Positions 32,332-41,312 are shown, counted from the first letter of the stretch. The stretch is DNA of 64,000 nt from SMAG-U1939 sp036376595 (GCA_036376595.1 DASVAA010000004.1:35778-99777), one strand, 5' to 3'. Numbers and translations: made by a program. The notes: generated by a model not told the origin, from the sequence alone.

Positions 32332-34584
32332 ATGGCCGCCAATTCGAGCGAGATCGGCGCGCAAACGTCGGTGGAGCATGCCGTGGGACACGCCACCGGC
32401 ATGACCCCTTTGCGGAAAAGCGGCAAGGTGTCGCGCCCACACCGTGCCGCGCCGGGCGTCTTCGCGCACGTCGTCCACTTCTACGAGCACGACGAGTTCC
32501 TGGTGGACTCCATCGCCGGATTCATCGGCGGCGGACTCGGAGCAGGCGCTTCGTGCATCGTCATCGCCACCAGCAAGCATCTCGCCGCCCTTGAGGATCG
32601 CCTGCATGCTCACGGACTGGACCTTGCGGCAGCTCGCGAGCGGGGAACGTATGTCGCGCACGATGCCGCCGAGACACTGTCGCGGTTCATGGAGGATGGC
32701 TTGCCAGACCCCGTGCGCTTTGAAGCACTCATCGGCGGCATCGTCGCACGAGCCGCGGCGGCAGCGCCTGGCCGCGAGCGCCTGCGCATCTTCGGCGAGA
32801 TGGTCGCGCTGCTGTGGCGCGAGGGCAACCGCACCGCCACGAGCCACCTCGAAGAGCTGTGGAACGACCTCGCCGCCGGTCCCCATCCCTTCTCCCTCTT
32901 CTGCGCCTATCCCATGCGCGGCTTCGCCGGCGAGGCGCATCGCGGGGAGTTTAGCGAGATCTGCGCGCGTCACTCCGGCGTGATCCCCGATGAGAGCTAC
33001 ACGGCGCTCGATAGCCGCCAGAAGCGCCTGCGCGCCGTCTCGCTGCTGCAACAGAAGGCGGCCTCGCTGGAAGCCGAGATTGCCGAGCGCAAGCGGGCGG
33101 AAGCCGCGGCGGCGCATCTGGCGGCCATCGTGACCTCGGCGGAGGACGCCATCGCCAGCAAGACGCTCGATGGCATCGTCACGAGCTGGAACGCCAGCGC
33201 CGAGCGCATGTTTGGCTACAGCGCCGAGGAGATGATCGGCCAGCCGATTCTGCGCCTGTTCCCGCCGGATCGTGTGGACGAAGAGGACCTGATCCTGGCG
33301 CGCATCAGGTCCGGCCAGCGCATCGAGCACTTCGAGACGGTGCGGCTCACCAAGAGCGGCCAGTCGCTGGAGGTGTCGCTCACCATCTCGCCGATCCGCG
33401 ACAGCGCCGGCACCATCATCGGCGCCTCGAAAATCGTGCGCGACATCACCGAGCGCAAGCGGATGGAAGAGGCGCTGCGCGAGAGCGAAGAGCGCCTGCG
33501 CTTCATCGCCGAATCCATGCCCCAGAAGATCTTCTCCGCCCGCCCGAACGGCGATGTGGACTACTTCAATCCACAATGGATGGAGTTTACGGGGCTGTCA
33601 TTTGAGGAGATTCGGGACTGGGGCTGGACCCAGTTCATCCATCCCGACGACGTCGAGCAAAACGTGGCCGCGTGGCGCCATTCCATCGAGACCGGCGAGC
33701 CATTCTACTGCGAGCACCGCTTCCGCCGCGCCGATGGCGTCTACCGTTGGCACATGAGCCGCGCGATCCCGAGCCGCGACGGCAACGACAAAATTACGGT
33801 GTGGATCGGCTCCAGCACCGACATTGACGAGCAGAAGCAGCTCGAAGAGCGCAAGAACGCCTTCATCAGCATGGCGAGCCACGAGCTAAAGACGCCTGTC
33901 ACCAGCCTCACTGGCTTTACGCAGATCCTGCAGCGGCGGCTGAAGGGGGAGGCGGGCGCCGATCCCCAAACGCTGCGCTTCCTGGAGCGGATGGATGCCC
34001 AGCTCAAGAAGCTCACCGGCTTGATCGGCGATCTGCTCGACGTGTCGAAGATCCAGACGGGCGCGCTGCCCTATCGCAAGGCGGCCTTCGACCTCGACGA
34101 GTTGGTGCGCGAGACGGTGGAGAACGTGCAGGCCGCCAGCGCCACCCATCGCCTGCGCGTGCGGGGTGCGACCCACGCGCGAATCTACGGCGACCGCGAC
34201 CGCGTCGGGCAGGTGGTGGTCAACCTGCTCACCAACGCCATCAAGTACTCGCCCCAGGCTGATTCCGTCGTCGTGCGTCTCGACGCGGATGGCGAGCGGG
34301 TACATATCGCCGTGCGCGACTTCGGCATTGGCATCGCCAAGGGCGACCACGAGCGTATCTTCGAGCGCCTCTATCAGGTCGCGGACAATGGGCGCAGCAC
34401 CTATCCCGGCCTGGGCATCGGCCTCTACATCGCGCGCACGATCGTCGAGCAGCACGACGGGCGTATCTGGCTGGAGAGCCGGCGGGGCGCGGGCAGCACC
34501 TTCTACGTCACGCTGCCGGCGTACCAACCGGAGCGGGTAGAGGACGATGCTGATCCTGTTGCGATGGAAGCGGAGGGCGAATGA
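32332..34584 (+). CDS. MEDS-PAS-PAS sensor histidine kinase
   Basis: Soluble histidine kinase of about 750 residues. A MEDS domain comes first (about 35-190; HVVHFYEHDEFLVDSIAGFI, AASCIVIATSK-like strand), a domain often found with anti-sigma control and with methanogen/methylotroph sensory proteins. Two PAS domains follow (SAERMFGYSAEEMIGQPIL, then YFNPQWMEFTGLSFEEI) with a PAC segment. The kinase core has SMASHELKTPVTSLTGFTQ (His phosphoacceptor), NLLTNAIKYSP, DFGIGIA and GLGIGLYIARTIVEQHDG. The response regulator gene overlaps by 4 bp, so both are made together. Start at ATG 32332; the open frame continues to 32170 without a better site. Confidence 0.92.
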   Translation: MAANSSEIGAQTSVEHAVGHATGMTPLRKSGKVSRPHRAAPGVFAHVVHFYEHDEFLVDSIAGFIGGGLGAGASCIVIATSKHLAALEDRLHAHGLDLAAARERGTYVAHDAAETLSRFMEDGLPDPVRFEALIGGIVARAAAAAPGRERLRIFGEMVALLWREGNRTATSHLEELWNDLAAGPHPFSLFCAYPMRGFAGEAHRGEFSEICARHSGVIPDESYTALDSRQKRLRAVSLLQQKAASLEAEIAERKRAEAAAAHLAAIVTSAEDAIASKTLDGIVTSWNASAERMFGYSAEEMIGQPILRLFPPDRVDEEDLILARIRSGQRIEHFETVRLTKSGQSLEVSLTISPIRDSAGTIIGASKIVRDITERKRMEEALRESEERLRFIAESMPQKIFSARPNGDVDYFNPQWMEFTGLSFEEIRDWGWTQFIHPDDVEQNVAAWRHSIETGEPFYCEHRFRRADGVYRWHMSRAIPSRDGNDKITVWIGSSTDIDEQKQLEERKNAFISMASHELKTPVTSLTGFTQILQRRLKGEAGADPQTLRFLERMDAQLKKLTGLIGDLLDVSKIQTGALPYRKAAFDLDELVRETVENVQAASATHRLRVRGATHARIYGDRDRVGQVVVNLLTNAIKYSPQADSVVVRLDADGERVHIAVRDFGIGIAKGDHERIFERLYQVADNGRSTYPGLGIGLYIARTIVEQHDGRIWLESRRGAGSTFYVTLPAYQPERVEDDADPVAMEAEGE

Positions 34585-34949
34585 GCGCGGCCGCCAAGAC
34601 GATCCTGATCGTGGATGACGACCCGGATATTGTGCTCGTGTTGACGGCGATGCTAGAGGATGCCGGATATGCTGCCATCGCAACCGATACCGCCGACGAC
34701 CTGATGGACATGCTGAAACGCAATCGACCGGACCTGATCGTGCTGGATATGCTGCTCTCTGGGCACGATGGGCGCGAGATCGTGACGCAGATCAAGGCGC
34801 ACCCCGACACCGGGCATATCCCGGTCCTCATGCTCTCGGCCCACCCCGCGGCCGAACGCGACTCACGGTCCGCGGGCGCCGACGACTTTCTGGCCAAGCC
34901 CTTCGAGATGGATATGCTGCTGGCGAAGGTCGCCAAGCACCTGGCCTGA
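34581..34949 (+). CDS. Single-domain response regulator
   Basis: CheY-like receiver of 122 residues. Acidic pocket DDD at 12-14, phosphoacceptor Asp56 in LIVLDMLLSG, Ser86 in MLSAH and Lys106 in LAKPF are all in place. No output domain follows, so it must act through protein contacts or in a phosphorelay. ATGA overlap with the preceding MEDS-PAS kinase gene makes the two a coupled pair. Confidence 0.95.
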   Translation: MSAAAKTILIVDDDPDIVLVLTAMLEDAGYAAIATDTADDLMDMLKRNRPDLIVLDMLLSGHDGREIVTQIKAHPDTGHIPVLMLSAHPAAERDSRSAGADDFLAKPFEMDMLLAKVAKHLA

Positions 34950-34964
34950 TCCCACGCCGCGGCT

Positions 34965-34987
34965 GGCGAGGCATGCCTCGCCCCTAC
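34965..34987 (+). repeat. Repeat A/D palindrome, AGGCATGCCT core
   Basis: GGCGAGGCATGCCTCGCC within the frame, followed by CCTAC; a perfect palindromic core. Confidence 0.82.
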
Positions 34988-35035
34988 ACCGCGTCAGCCG
35001 CTCCACTCACGGTACGGGAGGGGCCGGGAGCGCAA

Positions 35036-35088
35036 TTTCCTTCCTTCTTCGCCTGCTTCGCGTTCCTCGTCACCCTCTCTGGCCGTCC
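35036..35088 (-). repeat. Degenerate repeat B after the phosphoesterase gene
   Basis: On the minus strand right after the stop: GGTGACGAGGAACGCGAAG, then GCAGGCGAAGAAGG. Sense orientation, weaker than other copies. Confidence 0.55.
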
Positions 35089-35865
35089 CTACGCGATCGC
35101 CGTGCGTGGCTGCTTGGCCTTCGTGCCCGGCGGCGAGGGCACCTCGAAGATATGGAACGGGGGGCGGTCGGGGTAGGTGTCGCGCAACAGCGGCTGCGAC
35201 ACGTTGTAGACCGGCGTGCCGTCGCGCAGGCGCCCCTCCGGCCGCCCGTGATGCGCATGGCCGTGGAAGACCACATCCACCGGCAGGCGCTGCAGCGGCT
35301 CTTCCAGCCGCGACGAGCCGAGATACGGCCAAATCTCGCACGGCTCACCCTCGACCGTCGCCTGGATGGGCGAGTAGTGGAGCAGCGCGATGCGGTGCGG
35401 CGTGCGCAGCCGCACCAGCGCCGACTCCAGCTTGAGCGACTCGTCAATCGCCGCACGCACGAAGACCTTGGTTGGCTCCTCGCCCCACAGCCCCAGCGCT
35501 CCACGGCCGAATCCACCGCAAAACCCCTTGACGCCCGCGATACCGACGCCGTTCACCTCGACCGACTCGCCATCGAGCATGGTCACCCCTACATCGCACA
35601 GGATGTCGCTGACTTCCTTCTGCTTGTTGGATTCGTAGTCGTGATTGCCCAGCACCGCGACGACCGGGATGTGGACCGCGCTCAGCTCCTTCGCCAGCAC
35701 GTGCGCCTCTTCGGGTAGCCCGTAGTCCGTCAGATCGCCCGCCAGCAGCAGGATATCGGCCGCGGCCCCGATCTTGGCGAAGAACGGCGCGAGCGTGCCC
35801 TGCGAGGTCTTCGTCGTATGAATATCGCCAACGGCAGCCAGCCGCGTCGTCCCGCCCGCCGCCAT
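35089..35865 (-). CDS. Calcineurin-like metallophosphoesterase
   Basis: Metallophosphoesterase of 258 residues. Metal-binding motifs follow in order: AVGDIHTT (residues about 11-18), LLAGDLTDYG, VLGNHDYES, ALLHYSP and VVFHGHAHHG. They form the two-metal site of the family. Substrates of related proteins include nucleotides, phosphoproteins and phospholipid heads; the sequence does not tell which. The start at 35865 has GGAGGGA 6 nt upstream. The frame is open up to 35991, with other ATG codons that lack such a site. It is transcribed divergently from the nucleotidyltransferase gene. Confidence 0.9.
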   Translation of the reverse strand: MAAGGTTRLAAVGDIHTTKTSQGTLAPFFAKIGAAADILLLAGDLTDYGLPEEAHVLAKELSAVHIPVVAVLGNHDYESNKQKEVSDILCDVGVTMLDGESVEVNGVGIAGVKGFCGGFGRGALGLWGEEPTKVFVRAAIDESLKLESALVRLRTPHRIALLHYSPIQATVEGEPCEIWPYLGSSRLEEPLQRLPVDVVFHGHAHHGRPEGRLRDGTPVYNVSQPLLRDTYPDRPPFHIFEVPSPPGTKAKQPRTAIA

Positions 35866-36102
35866 GCGCGCTCCCTCCGCCATCTTTGTGTCTTGATCTG
35901 TCACATCCCGTTCACGTATCTTCTGTAGGCTCATCGCATGTCCATTGTCTGATGTGGCGCAAGAGGCATGCCGCGTGCATGCCTGGCACAAGTCCTGCCT
36001 GGATGTATCGGATTACCGTCTCTCCGGTGCGCGGCGCCTGCCGCCGTACCTCTCGTATTGAGACATATCGTCTACCGAGGCGTCAAGGAGGAGGATGCCG
36101 CG

Positions 36103-36960
36103 ATGACCATGACCACACACTCGCCCTCGCCTTCTGGCGAGCGCTCCTTGAGCCGCCTCGACCAGCACACGCTCGACTTCTACCGCCACGCGATGCGTAT
36201 CCTGCAACAGGCGGGCGTGGCGTTCCTCGTCGGCGGCGCCTACGCCTTCGCGCGCTACACGGGCATCGAGCGCCACACCAAGGATTTCGATGTCTTCATC
36301 AAGCCCGCCGATCTCGACCGCGCGCTGCACGCGCTGGCGCACGCCGGCTATCGCACCGAGGTCTGGTCGAAGGTCTGGCTCGCCAAGGCCTTCGAGGGCA
36401 GCTCGCCCGACACCTTCGTGGACCTGATCTTCAGCTCTGGCAACGGCCTCGCCACGGTGGACGACGACTGGTTCGCCCACGCGGTCCCCGATACCGTGCT
36501 TGATATGGAGGTGAAGCTGGTCCCCGCCGAGGACATGATCTGGTCCAAGGCGTTCGTGCAGGAGCGCGAGCGCTACGACGGCGCCGACGTGCTGCACCTG
36601 CTGCTGCGCTGCGCGGATTCGCTGGACTGGCAGCGGCTGGTAGGCCGCTTTGGGGCGCACTGGCGCGTGCTGTACAGCTACCTGGTGCTCTTCGGCTTCG
36701 TCTATCCTCACGACCGCGACCGCATCCCACTCGCCGTGCTGCGCGAGCTGGGCACACGCTTGAGCCAGCAAGAAGCCGCCCCGACGCAGGAGCAGAAGGT
36801 CTGCAACGGCACGCTGCTCTCCAATCAGCAATACCTGCCCGACACAGAGTGCTGGGACTACCGCGACGGCCGCGTGGTAGAGGGCGCGATGACGCCGCTC
36901 GAAGTGCGGGACCTCACCGACGAGCTGGCGGAGAACAACACCCTGCCCGACTGCAGGTAG
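36103..36960 (+). CDS. Nucleotidyltransferase-fold protein
   Basis: Protein of 285 residues. The N-terminal FLVGGAYAFARYTGIERHTKDFDVFI region (shown as FLVGGAYAFARYTG and HTKDFDVFIKP) has the GG-x-DxD arrangement of the pol-beta-like nucleotidyltransferases. Later segments are DLIFSSGNGLATVDDDW and PAEDMIWSKAFVQERERYDG, with the last motif resembling the DUF6036/MNT-type proteins that read KAxALxxRxxxxD. These are often stand-alone or antitoxin-like NTases. There is no HEPN partner nearby. AAGGAGGAGG lies 8 nt before the ATG. Confidence 0.85.
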   Translation: MTMTTHSPSPSGERSLSRLDQHTLDFYRHAMRILQQAGVAFLVGGAYAFARYTGIERHTKDFDVFIKPADLDRALHALAHAGYRTEVWSKVWLAKAFEGSSPDTFVDLIFSSGNGLATVDDDWFAHAVPDTVLDMEVKLVPAEDMIWSKAFVQERERYDGADVLHLLLRCADSLDWQRLVGRFGAHWRVLYSYLVLFGFVYPHDRDRIPLAVLRELGTRLSQQEAAPTQEQKVCNGTLLSNQQYLPDTECWDYRDGRVVEGAMTPLEVRDLTDELAENNTLPDCR

Positions 36961-36978
36961 GGGTTCCGCGCTACCCCG

Positions 36979-38082
36979 TCATGCGCTGGCCTCCTCAGCG
37001 ACGCCAATGCGCCCTGCGGTCGCTTCCGCCCCGGCATCCAGCAGCAGATTCTGTTCGTAGATGCGGCGGATCACGTCTTCGATCTGCGGCTCCTCGAAGG
37101 TGACGTCGCGCAGACGGTAGCGCGCGCCCAGCCACGCCACCAACTCGTGCGCCGGCATGGAGGGGCGTCCGGTGGACGCCCGCTCACGCGCGAAGCGCAA
37201 CGCCACCCGCGGCGGCTCCGCCGCCACCTGGCGTACCCCCGCCGGCAGCTCCGCGATCTCAGGCTGCCCGTCCGCTCCGTACGGCAGCCGCGCCAGCTCG
37301 CCCTCCTCCAGCACGGCGATCAGCGTGCGGTCGCCGCCGAAGCGCTCGCGAATGCCGGCTACCGCGCCGTCGTAGAGCTTGCGTCCGTGGTCCACGATCA
37401 CCATCCGCGGGCAGAGCGCCTCCACATCGTCCATGTCGTGCGTGGTCAGCACCACAGTCACGCCATCGCGGGCGTTGATCTCGCGCAGGAACTCGCGGAT
37501 GCGCGCCTTCGCCACCACGTCCAGCCCGATCGTCGGCTCGTCGAGGTAGAGCAGATGTGGATCGTGCAGCAGCGCTGCCGCCAGATCGCCGCGCATGCGT
37601 TGGCCCAGCGAGAGCTGGCGCACCGGCGTTGCCAGAAAGTCGTCGAGCGCGAGCAGCTCGCGCAGCCGGGCGAGGTTGCGTGCATGGCGCTCCGCCGGCA
37701 CGCGGTAGAGGTGGCGCAGCAACAGCAGCGAATCCAGCAGCGGCAGGTCCCACCAGAGCTGCGACCGCTGGCCGAAGACGACGCCGATGCGCCCCGCCAG
37801 CTCGCGCCGCTGCCGCTGCGGGTCCAGCCCTGCGACGCGCATCGTACCGCCGCTGGGCGTGAGAATGCCGGTCAGCATCTTGATCGTCGTGCTTTTGCCG
37901 GCGCCATTGGGGCCGATTAGCCCCAGCATCTCGCCTGGCGCCACGCTCAGCTCCAGGTCGCGCACCGCCGCCACCTCACGCACCCGCGGGTCCACGATGC
38001 TGCGCAGCCCGCCCAGCAGCCCGCCACGCTGCGCCGCCACCCGGAAGGTCTTGCTCAGCCCATGCGCCTCGATCATTGCCAT
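36979..38082 (-). CDS. ABC-2 type transporter ATPase
   Basis: ATP-binding subunit of 367 residues. Walker A GLIGPNGAGKSTT, Q-loop VFGQRSQLWW, signature RQLSLGQRMR (an SLGQR form), Walker B HLLYLDEPTIGLD and switch His in VLTTHDMDD are all present. The C-terminal 100 residues are the extra regulatory region of the YhaQ/NatA-like group. It contains an in-frame repeat A copy encoding ASTGRP just before MPAHELVAWLG. The order permease, permease, ATPase on the minus strand suggests one exporter operon, although repeat B sequences separate the genes. Substrate unknown; multidrug, heme or lipid export are options. Confidence 0.93.
   Translation of the reverse strand: MAMIEAHGLSKTFRVAAQRGGLLGGLRSIVDPRVREVAAVRDLELSVAPGEMLGLIGPNGAGKSTTIKMLTGILTPSGGTMRVAGLDPQRQRRELAGRIGVVFGQRSQLWWDLPLLDSLLLLRHLYRVPAERHARNLARLRELLALDDFLATPVRQLSLGQRMRGDLAAALLHDPHLLYLDEPTIGLDVVAKARIREFLREINARDGVTVVLTTHDMDDVEALCPRMVIVDHGRKLYDGAVAGIRERFGGDRTLIAVLEEGELARLPYGADGQPEIAELPAGVRQVAAEPPRVALRFARERASTGRPSMPAHELVAWLGARYRLRDVTFEEPQIEDVIRRIYEQNLLLDAGAEATAGRIGVAEEASA
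37160..37182 (-). repeat. Repeat A inside the ABC ATPase gene
   Basis: GAGGGGCGTCC then GGTGGACGCCC on the plus strand, read on the coding strand as Ala-Ser-Thr-Gly-Arg-Pro without a frame change. Confidence 0.85.
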
Positions 38083-38106
38083 TGTTCACCTCCAATGAGA
38101 CAGAGA

Positions 38107-38306
38107 ATCAACCGCAGAGGACGCGGAGGACGCAGAGGGCAGAGAGAGAGAGAGAGAGAGAGAGGGAGACAGTGTGGAATGCCGGGATGCAGCATCTGTT
38201 GCCCTCTGACACTATCTCTGTCTCCCCTCCGCGTCCTCCGCGTCCTCTGCGTCCTCTGCGTCCTCTGCGGTTTCTCCGCTCTCTTCTCCGCGTTCTTCGC
38301 CACTCC
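38107..38306. repeat. Inverted pair of repeat B with GA run, between ABC genes
   Basis: A plus-oriented copy (AACCGCAGAGGACGCGGAGG) runs into a GA dinucleotide run of about 24 bases. After about 45 bases comes a minus-oriented copy (CCTCCGCGTCCTCTGCGTCC and CTGCGGTTTCTCCGC). Outer sequences can pair into a long hairpin. The minus copy starts at the permease stop in the sense direction. Confidence 0.82.
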
Positions 38307-38307
38307 T

Positions 38308-39129
38308 CTAACTCCCGGTGCTCTGGTAGTGCCGCACGCCGAAGGACCACACCGCCCGCGCCAGCAGCGCGAAGAGCGCCGCGACGACTGGGGACCCGAA
38401 GACCACCGCGCCCGGCAGCCCAAAGGGCAGCGGCTTGCCCAGCAGGTAGCAGGCGGGCAGGTAGGTGCCGAAGGCCAGCGGCACCACGAAGATGAAGAGC
38501 CGCTGGATGGCGGCGTTGTAGATGTGCAGCGGCCAGCTCAGCAGCTCGCGACCGCCGTAGGTGAAGATGTTGGTCAACTCGGTCGCCTCGACGGTCCAGA
38601 AGCAGACCGTAGCTCCCAGCAGCAGCACGGCGATGAAGGTCGTCGCGCCGCTCACGAGGCCCAACGCCAGCGCGAGCAGTTTGGGCGGAGTCCAGGCGAT
38701 GCCGCCGGGCAGCAGGTGCAACGCGAGCGCGACAATTGCGATGCCCTCGGTGATGCGCCCCAGGCGCCGCAGCTTGAAATCGCTGGTCGCCACTTGCAGC
38801 AGCACGCCCGCCGGCCGCAGCATTACGCGGTCGAACTCGCCGCGTCGGATGGTTTCAGGGAAGAGATCGAGACCGGCGCCGAACAGCTCGGCGCAGCCGA
38901 AGCAGATCGAGGTCAGCCCGTAGAGCAGCGCCACCTGTCCCACGCTCCAGCCGGCCAGCGTGGGGAACGGTCCGAAGAGGATCAGCACCGTGGCGAATTC
39001 GAGGCTGGTGACGCAGAAGTAGGTCGCGATGTCGGTGACGACGGCGGCCTTGTACTGCGCCTGGGCACGGACCGCCAGCCACACGAGCCGGCCGTAGAGC
39101 CGCAGGTCATCGCGAGCATTCAGCAGCAT
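38308..39129 (-). CDS. ABC-2 type permease
   Basis: Membrane subunit of 273 residues with six hydrophobic segments, in the ABC2_membrane_6-type pattern. Visible pieces are LLYGLTSICFGCAELFGAGL, FPETIRRGEFDRVMLRPAG (a motif shared by this group of permeases) and FIVVPLAFGTYLPACYLLG-like helix near the end. The start at ATG 39129 follows GGAG with a short spacer; the open frame further upstream runs through repeat B sequence. It partners the permease upstream and the ATPase downstream. Confidence 0.9.
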   Translation of the reverse strand: MLLNARDDLRLYGRLVWLAVRAQAQYKAAVVTDIATYFCVTSLEFATVLILFGPFPTLAGWSVGQVALLYGLTSICFGCAELFGAGLDLFPETIRRGEFDRVMLRPAGVLLQVATSDFKLRRLGRITEGIAIVALALHLLPGGIAWTPPKLLALALGLVSGATTFIAVLLLGATVCFWTVEATELTNIFTYGGRELLSWPLHIYNAAIQRLFIFVVPLAFGTYLPACYLLGKPLPFGLPGAVVFGSPVVAALFALLARAVWSFGVRHYQSTGS

Positions 39130-39139
39130 GGGGTCAACT

Positions 39140-39245
39140 CCAAGGGGGTTACGGGGAACGCGGAGTTCGCGGAGGCTCGCGGAGAACGCGGAGACGAGAA
39201 CAGAGCAACCGCAGAGGAGACAGAGGAAGAGAGCTTGCGCAGAGT
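39140..39245 (+). repeat. Repeat B copy between the permease genes
   Basis: GGGGGTTACGGGGAACGCGG, AGTTCGCGGAG and further units, ending in AACCGCAGAGGAGACAGAGG. Here it is antisense to the operon, unlike most copies. Confidence 0.8.
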
Positions 39246-39262
39246 ATGGATCGTCATGGTGG

Positions 39263-40054
39263 CTAGCCCCCTTGGACGACGACACGGCGCGCGGCGGCGG
39301 AGGTCAGCATGCGCGAGAGCAGCGTCAGCGCGACGAGCCAGATCGCCTGGAGCAGCAGCGCCTCGGCCAGCTCCGCACCGGTCAGCTTGCCCATGAAGAC
39401 CTCGGCCGGCACGTTGAACATGCCGGAGAAGGGCGACAGCAGTGCGATGGCTTGCAGCCAGCCCGGCAGAAACACCAGCGGCACGTACGAACCGCCGAAG
39501 AACATCGCGACCACACCCGCCATACTGCCCACCGCGCGCGCCTCCAGCACCCAGAAGGCGATCACGTTGTAGAGGAAGCGGAACGCGATGCCCAGCCCCA
39601 CGCCCAGCACCAGGCTGAGCGCGTAGAGCGGCCACGTCACCCAGTCGCCAGGCAGACCGATGCCGAAGAGCAGCATCCCGGCGGCGTAGGTCGGCACGCC
39701 GCGGAAGAGCAGGTAGTAGACGCTAGCGCCCACCTCGCGGCTGAACCAGTACCAGGTGAAGTCGCAGGGCTTGAAGAGGTCGGCCACCACCTCGCCGGAG
39801 CGGATGGTGAGCATCAGGTCGTACCACGAGAAGCGCAGCACGACCATGATCATCGCCTGCACCAGCCAGATGTAGCGCAGAGTGTCGCGCAGGTCGAAGC
39901 CGCGGACGGCGGGCCGGGCGCGAAAGAGGGCGATGTAGACGTAGCAGAAGATGGCGCCGAAGAAGATGTTGGTCGCCAGCCCCGCGAGATTCGCCCAGCG
40001 GTAGACCACCAGCCGGCGATAGGCCGTGCGCGCCACCTCGAAGTAGAACCGCAT
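39263..40054 (-). CDS. ABC-2 type permease
   Basis: First gene of the exporter operon, 263 residues with six predicted helices. It shares with its neighbour the MLTIRSGEVVADLFKPCDF segment, matching the IRSGE/IRRGE motif of these permeases, and has FGGSYVPLVFLPGWLQAIAL. The two permeases probably form a heterodimer. GGAGG precedes the ATG at 40054. It ends 134 bp before the second permease, the gap being filled by a repeat B copy. Confidence 0.9.
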   Translation of the reverse strand: MRFYFEVARTAYRRLVVYRWANLAGLATNIFFGAIFCYVYIALFRARPAVRGFDLRDTLRYIWLVQAMIMVVLRFSWYDLMLTIRSGEVVADLFKPCDFTWYWFSREVGASVYYLLFRGVPTYAAGMLLFGIGLPGDWVTWPLYALSLVLGVGLGIAFRFLYNVIAFWVLEARAVGSMAGVVAMFFGGSYVPLVFLPGWLQAIALLSPFSGMFNVPAEVFMGKLTGAELAEALLLQAIWLVALTLLSRMLTSAAARRVVVQGG

Positions 40055-40288
40055 CGCCGCCTCCGTTCCGGTCCGTTCCGCTCCCCGCCTGGATTGCGCC
40101 CAGCGCGAAAACCCAGCTCCCGCGGATGGGGGCCGGGGGTGGTGCGTGCATGCTCGCAGACACGCGGAAACGCGGGATAGGCCGCGCCTACCCCGTATCC
40201 CCCTCGCGCACATCACGCGAGGGCGTCTGCATACTGTAGCACGGCTGGGCCGCGCGGGTCAACGGAGATTTTGTGCGCGCGGCAGCCA

Positions 40289-40373
40289 GCCGGCGGTTGA
40301 AACCGCGCCTGGAGGGCCGGCGGGCGTCCACCGGACGCCCCTACCCGGCCGCCAAGTCCGCCTGCGCGGACTG
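40289..40373 (+). repeat. Repeat C with a nested repeat A
   Basis: GCGGTT-GA-AACCGC, GCCTGGAGGGC, then a complete repeat A (40321-40344), then the second hairpin AGTCCGC-CTGC-GCGGACT. The same nesting occurs at 61273-61358. The remainder of 40055-40404 contains no recognisable gene. Confidence 0.85.
40321..40344 (+). repeat. Repeat A nested in repeat C
   Basis: GGGCGTCC-ACC-GGACGCCC followed by CTAC. Confidence 0.85.
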
Positions 40374-40404
40374 GATCTCGTGCGCCGCTACGGGCGATGC
40401 GGCC

Positions 40405-41277
40405 TCAGCTCACGAAATCGAGCGGCACCGGCGCGGAGATCACGCCCTGCTCGTGGGCGCGCCGCAGGAAGAGTCGGATGCTCTGCTCGCCGCGCGGACC
40501 GAGGTCAAGCGTCCAGTCGTTGACGTACATGCCGACGAAGGTATCGGCGGTTTCGGGGCGCATGTCGCGCGCGTATTGCATCGCGTGGGCTAGCGCCTCC
40601 TGGCGGTGCTCTAACCCATAGCGGATGCTCGCCTTGAGGATGCGCGAGAGCGCGGCCATCACGTCGGGACCGAGGTCGCGGCGCACGGCGTTGACGCCCA
40701 GCGGCAGCGGCAGACCATCGGTCTCGGCGTGCCACCACTTGCCCAGGTCTACCACCTCATGAAGTCCCAGCTCGCCGTGCGTGAGCTGCCCCTCGTGGAT
40801 CAGCAGGCCCGCATCGGCCTTGCCCGCCGCGACGTAGGGCATGATCTCGTCGAAGGGCACGACGACATAGGGGAAATCGCCCAGGAAGAGCCGCAGCGCA
40901 AGGTAGGCGCTGGTCATCGTGCCGGGCACGGCGATCGTCTTGCCACGCAGCCAGTCGGCGTCGTGCGGCTCGCGTGTCACCACCTGCGGGCCGTAGTTGT
41001 CGCCCATGCTGGCGCCGTGGGTCAGGATCGCGTACTTGTCGGCGACGTAGGCGTAGGCATGCACCGAGATCGCGGTGATCTCCAGCCGTCCCTCGCGCGC
41101 CCACTCGTTGAGCGTCTGGATGTCGCGCAGCACATGCTCGAAGGTGTAGCCCTCGGTGGGCACCTTGTGCTCCGCCAGCCCGTAGAACATGAAGGCGTCG
41201 TCTGAGTCGGGGCTGTGCCCCAGCTTGACGGCGCGGAATGCGCTCGTCTGCCCTGTGCCTGCCGGTGTGCTGCTCAT
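40405..41277 (-). CDS. MqnD-type protein (1,4-dihydroxy-6-naphthoate synthase family)
   Basis: Periplasmic-binding-fold enzyme of 290 residues. LGHSPDSDDAFMFYGL near the N-terminus, ITAISVHAYAYVADKYAIL, VPGTMTSAYLALRLFLGDF, and AAGKADAGLLIHEGQLTH are typical of the MqnA/MqnD family. MqnD completes the futalosine route to menaquinone by making 1,4-dihydroxy-6-naphthoate. No other mqn genes are in the window, so the assignment rests on motifs alone; a related ligand-binding role is possible. ATG 41277 was chosen because residues upstream of it (RHGFIRRPLARRQRR) come from repeat-like intergenic sequence. Confidence 0.8.
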   Translation of the reverse strand: MSSTPAGTGQTSAFRAVKLGHSPDSDDAFMFYGLAEHKVPTEGYTFEHVLRDIQTLNEWAREGRLEITAISVHAYAYVADKYAILTHGASMGDNYGPQVVTREPHDADWLRGKTIAVPGTMTSAYLALRLFLGDFPYVVVPFDEIMPYVAAGKADAGLLIHEGQLTHGELGLHEVVDLGKWWHAETDGLPLPLGVNAVRRDLGPDVMAALSRILKASIRYGLEHRQEALAHAMQYARDMRPETADTFVGMYVNDWTLDLGPRGEQSIRLFLRRAHEQGVISAPVPLDFVS

Positions 41278-41312
41278 CGTCGTAGTTGCTCTCCGTTGTC
41301 GCCGAGCCAGGG

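Noticed and set aside
36103..36960. MNT-HEPN toxin-antitoxin module
   Set aside because: The nucleotidyltransferase protein is long (285 residues) and no HEPN gene is adjacent.
38107..38306. CRISPR-like or tandem array
   Set aside because: Units are short, purine-rich and degenerate, with no constant-length unique spacers and no cas genes.
38062..39396. Plus-strand open frame across ABC genes
   Set aside because: Antisense of a permease and repeat B sequence; composition is Gln/Arg/Glu-rich shadow coding.
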